From contig NC_061121.1 in the NCBI RefSeq assembly GCF_002878395.1, positions 41,169,836-41,233,835 on the forward strand: a stretch of DNA of 64,000 bases. The letters run 5' to 3'. The notes beneath the pieces are model-generated. The model did no database searches. It saw nothing but the letters and a program-made list of their open reading frames with translations, and was not told the origin of the DNA. Source of the DNA: Capsicum annuum. Taxonomy: Eukaryota; Streptophyta; Magnoliopsida; Solanales; Solanaceae. Shown piece after piece: positions 56,068 through 64,000 of the stretch (position 1 is the first letter of the stretch; each line of letters starts with the position of its first letter). Both the position numbers and the translations under genes were made by a program.

Positions 56068-56600
56068 CTATTTGCTTGTCGAACTGCCATAGATTCTGAG
56101 CTTCTCCAAAATGGCGTCTTCTTCGCTTGAACATTTCCATTGAATTAAGAATTCTATCTTGGTACTCTTCTTGGATTTACCCATAATCCGGTGAGCAAGT
56201 ATCTTCTTAATTCTGGATTTATACTCTTTCACGATCAAAGGAGGAGTTCTTTTGTTTTTGTTCCTTCCTAGGTCTTCAACATCTTCATTGTACCATTTCA
56301 GAAAACTAACATGAAAGGTAGGGTGAATTTTCAAACTTTCTAGCAAGTCCAACCTATAAGCAACTTCTTCGAGCTTCTCAATAACATCGAATGGGTCATC
56401 ATACCTTGGGATTAGTCCCCGATGCCTTGTCTTGCTCATAATCTGGTTCCAGACTTGAGGAGTGATCTTCAAGAGCACTTTGTCTCCAACGCTGAACTCT
56501 ACTGCAGTTGATGCTGATCCTCATACTTCTTCATGCATTTCTGGGCCTTCTTTAAGCTATCTTGCGTCTCAACAAGCATCTCATGCTTGTCTTTTACAAA
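56068..56600 (-). pseudogene. H1 integrase C-terminus and chromodomain
   Basis: The frame 56478-56068 holds [55 protein letters not shown] and the chromodomain (KKILAHRIMGKSKKSTKIEF, LIQWKCSSEEDAILEKLRIY). The usual Gly after WK is Cys, and Trp of the PIWEK motif is Leu. The region 56560-56600 preserves the empty site of element A ('gcatctcatgcttg'). Confidence 0.87.
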
Positions 56601-57445
56601 TCTATAAGAAGCAGGGTATTGGTGATCTTTTTTTTAGCATCATCACTTCCAATGGGGTCATGGGCTGCATGCCTAAAAAATTTCAAATGGGCCCTTTTCC
56701 ATTGCCAATAACCTGTGCAAATTATAGAAAAATTATGATGTATCTAGCAGATCTACCCAATTCCGTTGGCTTGCTGTCACATAATACCTCAGGTACTCTT
56801 CAAGCAAGTGGTTTATTCTCTCAGTTTGGCCATCAGTTTGTGGGTGATTTGTCGTGGAAAATTTTAGACCAGTCCCCATCATAGTAAACAATGCGTGCCA
56901 AAATAGAGAAGTGAACCGCGCATCTTTATCACTCACGATATCACTTGGCAAACCAAAATGCTTTACCATATTCATGTAAAATAATTCTGTAGCAACTTCT
57001 CACTAACAAACGATTAGAGAAGCAACAAAAATAGCATATTTTGAGAACCTGTCCACCACCACCTTTATGGACGCATTGCCATCTACTTTAGGAAATCCAG
57101 AAATAAAGTCCTTCGAGATAGAAATCCATAGTCTTTCAGGATAGCCAGAGGTTGTAGCAAACCCGCCTCTTTCATACGTTCAGTCTTGTCTCTTTAATAC
57201 ACATCACAAGTCTTCACGTATGCCTCAATATCATCTTCCATATTTGGCCAAAAATAAACACGGGATAGCAGAGCTAGCATCCTTTCAACACCAGGATGAC
57301 CAAACCAAGGAGTGTCATGCGCTTCTTTCATCATGTCTTTATACAGGCCACTACCTTGAGGTACGATAATTCTTCCCTCTTTAAAGTAAAGGAGATCGTC
57401 TGTGATCCAATACCTCCGAATGATCCCATCTTTCACTTGACCCAT
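56601..57445 (-). pseudogene. H1 integrase zinc-binding domain and core
   Basis: The frame 57445-57194 carries MGQVKDGIIRRYWITDDLLY, the zinc-binding histidines (EAHDTPWFGHPGVERM) and ends near the Cys pair at CDVY. The frame 56975-56733 has LPSDIVSDKDARFTSLFWHAL with the second catalytic Asp and the QTDGQTERINHLLEEYLRYY block with the catalytic Glu. The central part 56976-57193 with the first Asp is in another frame. Confidence 0.85.
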
Positions 57446-58160
57446 CTACTTAATAGAGAGTGGGTCATTAGCAGTACAAAATCTAATTCTATCCAAAAAA
57501 TGATATTCAAGTCTAGCAATAGAGTACACTGCTGCAAATACCTCTTTTCGACTTAGTGCATCCGCAACCTGGTTATGTCTTCCTAGTTTATGCTCCCACA
57601 TGAAGTCATACTCCACCAGGAATTCCTGCCACCGGGCTTGCTTTGGACTCAGCTGCTTCTGGGTCTTAAAGAATATGTTCGCAACATTGTCTGTTTGCAC
57701 CACAAACATAATACCTAGCAAATATACCCTCTAAGTTTGTAAATAATGCACAACTAAAACCATTTCTTTTTCATATGTCTAATATCTTTGCTCAGCATCA
57801 CTCAATTTTTGACTTTCAAAAGCCACAGGATGGCCTTCCTGCACTAATATGCCTCTAACTGCCTTATCCGACACATCAATATGAACTTCAAATGGTAACT
57901 CAAAGTCTGGCACCCTCAAAATAGGTTCTGAAGCAATAGCATCTTTCAACGTGTGAAATGCTATATTGCACTTCTCAGATCATACCCACTTGATGTCTTT
58001 CTTTAGCAAATCAGTCGACGCTGCAACTTTCTTAGAGTAACTAGTAATAAATTTGCGATAATAATTAGCCATCCCCAAGAATGATCTTAATTCTGTAACT
58101 CCGCTAGGTGCCTACCAATCAAAGATTGCTTGCACCTTCTTAGGATCTATCCTCTCTTAG
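57446..58160 (-). pseudogene. H1 RT end and RNase H
   Basis: The frame 57721-57446 has IFFKTQKQLSPKQARWQEFL, HNQVADALSRKEVFAAVYSI and FLDRIRFCTAND. Upstream words give the RNase H Asp block (complement of 'catcaatatgaacttcaaatgg') and the KWVWSEK-like connection in broken frames. Confidence 0.75.
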
Positions 58161-58740
58161 TTTTGACTAACCACATTCCCAAGGAACTTCACTTCCTGTT
58201 TGGCAAATTCACACTTTTCCATCTTGACATAAAGTTTGTACTCCCACAATCGAGACAATACTAACTTCAAATGTTCAAAATGTTCATCAAGGGAACAACT
58301 ATAAATGACTATGTCATCTAGATATACCACAACAAAGTCATCTAGGTAATCAAACAGCACATCGTTCATCAAGTTGTAGAAAGTTTTTGGGGCATTCGTA
58401 AACCCAAACAGCATAACTAGAAACTCGTAAGAGCCATACCTCGTCACATATGTGGTCTTTGATTTATCATCTTCTGCTATTCGAACTTGCCAATACCCTA
58501 ATAGTAGATCAAGTTTAGTAAACTAGCATGCCTTGGTAAGCCTATCCTTGAGATCTTACACCAACGGGACAGTATACTTGTTCTTCACAGTCACTTTGTT
58601 TAATGCTTGATAGTCCACACGCATCCTCATTAAACCATCTTGTTTCTTTGGGAATAAAATAGGAGCACCATAAGGAGCCTTCGATGGTTGAATCAAACCA
58701 GCATCCAACAACTCATTCAGTTATTTTCGCAATTCAGCCA
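58157..58740 (-). pseudogene. H1 reverse transcriptase core
   Basis: The frame 58447-58157 (96 codons) reads MTRYGSYEFLVMLFGFTNAP, then FVVVYLDDIVIYS with the catalytic YLDD intact and KMEKCEFAKQEVKFLG. The N-terminal RT fingers (58450-58740) are in other frames with stops. Confidence 0.88.
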
Positions 58741-59545
58741 ACTCTTTAGGAGCCATTCGATAAGGAGCCTGCGCAGGAGAAAATGAACTTTGTAGCAATT
58801 CAATTTTGTGATCGATATCCCTTCTTGACGGTAATTCTTTAGGTAATTCAGGGGGAATCACATCAAGATATTGCCTCAGTAAATCAGCAGCACAATCTGG
58901 CACCTTCACCTTCATATTTGGTTTCACTTTAATCTTGACAGCAAGAAAAGTTTCAGCACCTTTCTTCAGTCCTTTCTCGACTGAAATAGCAGAAATGATA
59001 GGGACTTTGTTTTTCCCTTGCTTTACTTCTCCATAAGGATAAGAATCCTTGATGAAACTTGGATTAGTTTTGTCTCCGATCATCACTTCGTCTAAGTGAG
59101 GGAAAGGAACAAAATGAAAATTTATAAGGAAATCTATCCCTAGAATGACTTTGAAATCACCTAATGGCTTAGCCATCAAGTTGTGTTTTCCCGTCCAACT
59201 TTCAATCTCCTTCTGCACATCATAAGCCATGCCTACAATATCTTGTGACTTGGAACTCACCGTCTGGACAAAGGATGGACTTTTCTTCAACTTAAGTCCA
59301 TATTTCGCAGCAACTTTTGTATCCACAAAAGTATAAGTGGCTTCAGTATCTACTATTACAATCACACGATTGCCATTAATTTTTATCTCGACATTAATTA
59401 ATGCAGCATGAGGGTTGGTGAACGTCTTTGAGGATTCACCCACAACATTTAGCAAACTGATATGGTTAAGTGACAATCCCAAAGAATTTTCCGACGCAGC
59501 AAGAACTTCATCACCCCCATCTCGATTCACATTGCTAGCAAGCAT
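58721..59545 (-). pseudogene. H1 protease and RT N-terminus
   Basis: A 274-codon frame. The protease begins ALINVEIKINGNRV and the active site reads IVDTEATYTFVD; the catalytic D-T-G has become D-T-E. The flap-side motif VILGIDFL is intact. A spacer follows (FIKDSYPYGEVKQGKNKVP, KGLKKGAETFLAVKIKV) and then the approach to RT (DVIPPELPKELPSRRDIDHK, APYRMAPKELAELRK). Confidence 0.9.
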
Positions 59546-60608
59546 CGCATTTACTCTTTCTCGATTTGGAAAACTCTTTGCTAAATGTGGTCCACCATAT
59601 GTCCAACAGCCCTTCGAATTGCCATCTTTCCCCTTATTCTATGCATTTCCAGCATTTGTTGGAGCCTTTTCCTTGTTACCCTTGTTGTTATATCCATCTT
59701 TCTTCCCTTCCCATTTTTTCTCAGTATTTTTCTTTGACTTCGAAGAATTAGGAATGTCAGAATCAGAACGTGTTGAGAAAAAATCCACCAACAAGTCAGC
59801 AACAGCAATTGCACTCAGCAAGTCCTTCATATTCTGCCTATATAATTTATTTTGGGCCTATGCCTGCATCCCTGTGATAAAGTTATGCAACTTGTCCTCA
59901 TCAGACATATTTTCGATGTCCAACATCAAAGAAGTAAATTCTTTGATATAGTCGTGATTTGTTCCCATTTGTCGTAGCCTTTTCAACTTGTCTCTAGAAA
60001 TCCATGAGGCATTGCTAGAAGGGAATTGATCCCTCTTTCCTTTTTCATGTCATCCCAAGTATCAATTTTAGGACATCCATCACTTTCATCATCTGTATTC
60101 CGAGTACACCACCATAATTTTGTATCACCAGTCAAGTACATTGTGGTAATGTTCAATTTATCTATCTCAGTAACTCGTGCAGCAATGATGTATTGATCTA
60201 TATCCCACAAAAAATTCTCCAATTCCTTGGTACTTCTAGCACTACCAAAAGGCTTGGGTTCAGGGATTTTTACTTTTGAACTGCTTTCATGGGTCTTTCT
60301 AGATGCAGCCACCGCACATTGCAGAACCATCATCTCCATCTGCAAATCTTCCATCACCTTGCCTTGGTCCTGCACCACCGACATTAAGGCATCGCATGAA
60401 CTCAGCAATTCTATAGAACGTTCATCATATTGGGCACGTAAAAATGCCAAATCTTCCTTCAAGGCTTTGATTTGTGTCACCAAATCAATCACGCCTTCAG
60501 TTTGCGTGAGTTCATTTGTCATGCCAATGAATTTTTGAACTCGTATAATATCTTCGTTTAATTGAGCGACAGTAACCATCTTCGTACTGCAACGCGTCCT
60601 TGATACTA
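59546..60608 (-). pseudogene. H1 gag with primer site
   Basis: The primer site reads TAGTATCAAGG (60608-60598), altered. Gag starts at ATG 60579 (MVTVAQLNEDIIRVQKFIGM). The frame to 59983 covers the coiled-coil-like N-terminus and the capsid (SARSTKELENFLWDIDQYI, LTGDTKLWWCTRN). A frame change at about 60045 breaks it. The rest (59980-59580) has the basic linker (SKSKKNTEKKWEGKKDGYNN) and a knuckle that reads C-W-T-Y-G-G-P-H-L-A-K-S-F, with both later Cys lost. Confidence 0.85.
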
Positions 60609-60610
60609 AT

Positions 60611-61089
60611 TGAGATTGGGGCAGTCTATTTTTTGCCACACCACTGCTTGGAAGTCGCACACACATAGCACAACTTCATCCACAACACACACAATGCACA
60701 GTCTAAGCAATTAGACACAAATTGCAGAAACATAAAGCACTAAATTGTTTACAGGAACCACGTCCCCAGCCTTTATATTTCTCTCAGAATTACAAAGGAA
60801 ATGTCACATGAAATTGTCAAAGGTATACACTCAACACACACTATTTCTGGATGCCTTTACAATTTTCCAGGAACACAAATAAATACTACACAAGGCAGTT
60901 TCAGCAGTTATGATATAGGACACCTGGCAGCCTGTCATTGGACAAGGCCACATGCCATTACATGACATATAACTTCCTGATCTAGTAATTAAAATACAAT
61001 CTAAAAATACTATGTTTACAGCATTCAAAATTCAAACTTAGTAATTACCTCATGTGAATAGCACGTGAGTAGTCTTGAACACTTACCCA
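60611..61089 (-). mobile_element. LTR-a, 5' LTR of H1 and 3' LTR of H0
   Basis: 479 bp, TGGGTAAG to CTCA on the minus strand. Upstream of it lies another 3' untranslated region (H0), downstream the primer site of H1, so the LTR is shared between two units. Confidence 0.85.
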
Positions 61090-61575
61090 ATTTCGCCAAT
61101 GCTAAACACTTAGTAATTTTTCGGCTTTTCTAACACTTGATCATCTTTCCATGCTTCTAAGCCATGCCTCATCTTGCCATCTTCATGCCATGCCAATTTC
61201 ATGTCGCGCCTGTGCCAACGCCATGCCATTGTTTGCGCCATGAAGCTGTCTTAGCCATGTCACAACTTAGGCCACGCCAATGCCCATGTTGTGACTCTGC
61301 CTCAATCATGCCGGCCTCTATGTCTGTGTCCATGCCTATTCCATGCCATTACCTGCGCCTCGCTAGTGTCGATACCATGCCAGTCCCATGCCATATTCTT
61401 GTCACTGCTACACGCATGCCCTTTCAGGTACCATGCACCTGTCATTGCCTCAAGTGCCCAAGGTAGCCTTTCCATTACTTTAGCATACCTTGGTCTAACA
61501 CATTGCTTGTCTTTGGCATATTTCAAGGACAATGTGCACCTTGACATGGCCTTATGAGCAATCAAGCCTTAGACT
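61090..61575 (-). mobile_element. H0 3' untranslated region fragment
   Basis: Only the post-pol part of a further unit remains. It ends at 61575 ('gccttagactgag'), right where pol should begin. The sense frame 61565-61302 carries KAMSRCTLSLKYAKDKQCV, RPRYAKVMERLPWALEA, GAWYLKGHACSSDKN and SEAQVMAWNRHGHRH. Confidence 0.7.
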
Positions 61576-63449
61576 GAGTCAGTTGTTTTCTTAATTTGGA
61601 CATACATTTGGAGATAAAAAATTTTATGAATTCTGATTGACCTAAAATTCAATAGGTTCATTGAAAATAGCCTAGTAAGAAATAATCAATAGAGATGAGT
61701 CAGGCCATGTTTGGGACGTTTTAGGTTGTTTATATTAAGTTTTGTTTTCAAAAATAAAAATCATTGAAACAAAAAAAAACAATGATCACTTTCTAAGTTT
61801 GACTTCACATAGGAATTATTTATACATGAAGCCACTCCCTAGATGGTTTTACCATCACACCACAGAATGAGAGTTCGTATGTTTAGAACTTTTTATTATG
61901 ACGTAACAGCTATAAAACATAATAAAATTCACCAATTTTATTTTAAAGGAAAGAGGAAGCCATGGATGTCAACAACCTCTTACATGATGATCAAGAAGAT
62001 ATTTCCCTATAGTCATCCTCCATCACACTCTACTGCATCATCCATTTTAGTAAGCAATTCCATTTTCATTTGGGAGGAGCTTGGTAAGTTTAAATTACTT
62101 GAAGTAAATTACCTCACATAAATTAGAACGGAGAGAGGAATAAAGTGATGAGATAATTAATCCTACAAAATCTAAGAGAGACATAGAGGAATAATCTTGT
62201 CTATAATTTTAATGGCCGCCATTCTTTGTGATCCTTTGCCTAATGGAATACTCATTACAAATTCAAGAATTAAAAAGAAGTTCCAACTAGTTCAAAAGAT
62301 ATAAGAAATATCCGCTACTATTTTTTTAAAAAAAAACTATAAAATCAACTTTAAAAAGTAAGATAAGGACAGAAAAAGATATAATCAAGTCCACCTAATT
62401 CACGGTGTGTCCTTGAGAAATTTTTTCTCCTAAAATATCCGAGGTTAGTGGAATATCTCCTCCTAGGATAAAATGATTCAATTCAGAAAATAGTGGTACC
62501 TAAAATTTTCTGTACAACGAACTCACTCAACAGTTTGAAGATCACACAAGAGCTTTTAGAAAAATAAGCAGATATTTTTCCCCTCAAATATCATACCTTT
62601 ACCTGAGGAAAAGTTCAGGTATTTATAGTCAAAAAGTGGTGCTTCAGAAAGGAAGAAATGGTTCACATAATAATGCACTATTTTTAAAATGACACCTACC
62701 TACAATGCATCTGCGCCGACCTGTGCTACATTTATGCACGCAGGTATCGTTGGCACAAACTGGAATGTTCTAGCTTGGGATGTGTCTCACCTGTACAGAC
62801 CTATGCCTGCAGGCATTCATTTCATTTTTAAACAATACCTCGAAGGGTTACATCCCTTCGAGGTTCTTATGACTACATCCACAAATGGAGAAGTAATTTT
62901 CTATTGAATTTTTGTATTAAAAACTTCACTTATTTTCAAATCGATCATTTGATAAATTCAAATAATAATTTAAATTTAAATTCAAATAATAATTTAAATT
63001 TAAATTCAAAGTCAAAGTCGAGATGAGCGAGCAATGACAACGATGGCATGAGGCATATCTTGTTCTTGCCTCACTATCCACATGAAGAATTTCTTCTCAA
63101 TATATATGCATAAGAAAGTTCCTTTATCTCACCAATGTGGGTGAACTGTACTTCCTTAAAGTGAAAACTCACTTCACTTTTTCCTCCATTTGTTCCCTTC
63201 ATTTTTCATTCACATATTCAAGTCAGTATTTCTTTGAACTGTTCGTGGTGAACTTGCATCGGTGGCACTCGATCAATTGGTAGATATGATATCTTTAAAC
63301 CGCTGAACTTTAATGTGCACCTAGACAATACAAGTCACACAACCAGCCTTTTACATTATTTGATCTCCTTGAACCTAACTCTTGGGATCTCTAGTCTGCT
63401 AGGTAGGGTTATTGCCATGAAGACTTTTCCTTGAATGTAAACACATTTC
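61576..63449. other. Non-coding DNA, probably 3' region and LTR of copia element J
   Basis: No gene. On the minus strand a TATA-like 'tataaatacc' lies at about 62617-62628, and a 24-bp unit (aaattcaaataataattta plus five) is repeated at 62954-63001 with a third partial copy. LTR edges could not be set. Frames of 60-92 codons at 61843-62121 and 62689-62907 have no domain. Confidence 0.4.
62837..62864. repeat. Perfect 11-bp inverted repeat (hairpin)
   Basis: acctcgaaggg, six-base loop (ttacat), then cccttcgaggt. It lies in A+T-rich DNA near the presumed copia LTR. Function unknown. Confidence 0.8.
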
Positions 63450-64000
63450 CTTCAATTATCTCTCAACTCCCTCTCTAAATAGGCCTTTTGTAAGTGGATC
63501 TAACATATTATTATTTTACTTTACATAATCAACCGTGAAAATTTCACTAGAGATTTGTTATCTAGCGATATTATATCTCCGTCTTATATGATGAGATTTA
63601 CCATTATACATCATGCTCCCGACCCTTTGTATTGCCTCTTGACTATCACAGTGTATTCACATTGGTGCCAATGGTTTGTCCCAATAAGAAATATCTCCCA
63701 AGAAATTTTGGAGCTATTTAGCTTCTTCACGACTTTATCTAATGCGATAAATTCATATTTCATTTTAGAGTGGTAAATGCATGTCTGTTTGTTCGATATC
63801 TAAGAGACTGCTCCTTCACATAAATTAAATACATATTCATTCATGGATTTTAATTCATTCTATTTGGTGATCCAATTTGCATTACTACATCTTTCAATTG
63901 CCGTTGGAGATTTGTTATAATGCAAAGTATAGTCTTGAGTATGTTTTAGATACCGCAAAACTCTTTTCATTTCCATCCATCTCATCTACCATCCTAATTT
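63450..64000 (-). pseudogene. Copia element J RNase H (runs off the window)
   Basis: Minus-strand translation from 64000 gives VLRYLKHTQDYTLHYNKSP, a damaged NANWITK block (the Asp of the usual SDANW is Asn), GAVS-stop-ISNKQTCI, and KMKYEFIALDKV with the catalytic Glu region of copia RNase H. Another frame gives DPLTKGLFREGVER at about 63480-63500, the C-terminal motif. Stops at about 63795 and 63850 show it is dead. RT and the rest lie beyond 64000. Confidence 0.82.

Noticed and set aside
61164..61557. Plus-strand frames of 88-100 codons, also at 39367-39724, 40085-40319 and 40906-41238 as antisense frames
   Set aside because: Antisense to the CATGCC-rich 3' regions of the H elements; open because the composition has few stops. 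They weaken, rather than support, the case for the sense frame.
62689..62907. 72-codon plus frame with several Cys and His
   Set aside because: No recognisable domain; it includes the hairpin and lies in presumed copia LTR sequence.

Overview
This window is plant nuclear DNA made almost entirely of LTR retrotransposons and their debris. The Ty3/gypsy and Ty1/copia types, the A+T richness, the tRNA-iMet primer sites (TGGTATCAGAGC-like) and the style of the LTR ends (TGTAATACCC...GCATTACA, TGTCATGACCC...GTGACA) suggest a flowering plant, most likely a Solanaceae species, in heterochromatin or a gene-poor arm. That assignment is inference; no intact host gene is present. All boundaries were read by eye, so most LTR edges should be good to a few bases, while truncation points are softer.

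Layout. 1-1475: A+T-rich DNA with a 162-bp tandem duplication, then an array of 'ttgcaatag/ccgttgcaat' motifs like a CACTA subterminal region. 1520-11515: an old minus-strand Tekay/Del-type LTR split by element B (2545-10974, minus strand, target duplication ATCAT), which has both LTRs, primer site, polypurine tract and a decayed pol. Two 100-N assembly gaps lie inside B, each flanked by a direct copy of the same ~200 bases. 11392-13680: a stop-free but Met-less 199-codon frame and one exon of an organelle-type lysyl-tRNA synthetase. 13681-20487: a minus-strand copia remnant (K) followed by a plus-strand copia element (C) with gag, protease, integrase, RT and RNase H, all broken. 20488-27671: a small TRIM-like piece, a gypsy LTR (D), non-coding DNA and the 3' end of another minus-strand Tekay-like element (I).

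27672-38775: element E, plus strand, with a 5' LTR split by a solo LTR (G, target duplication AATAT), an intact primer site, a 4.1-kb internal region without recognisable gag-pol (LARD-like), a polypurine tract and a truncated 3' LTR. 38776-61575: a head-to-tail minus-strand array of chromodomain gypsy elements (Galadriel-like, H0-H3) that share LTRs, ending in a tail-to-tail inverted junction with a plus-strand copy (H4). Three LTRs of this family lie side by side at 54068-55503, separated by only 5 bp. Element A (41867-50061, plus strand, target duplication CATCT/CGTCT) is inserted into the integrase of H2. 61576-64000: non-coding DNA and the RNase H end of a minus-strand copia element (J) that runs off the window.

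Biology. None of the elements looks autonomous. A and B share the same deletion of nearly all gag plus protease, the same early stop in gag and the same stop in RT, so they look like two insertions of one already defective, trans-mobilised family. The order of insertion can be read from the nesting: A after H2, G after E, B after the LTR it splits. I found no clearly new functional system. The most unusual signals are the shared-LTR array with 5-bp LTR-LTR joints, the gag-less Tekay pair, and a short sense frame after pol that recurs in the Galadriel-like copies.
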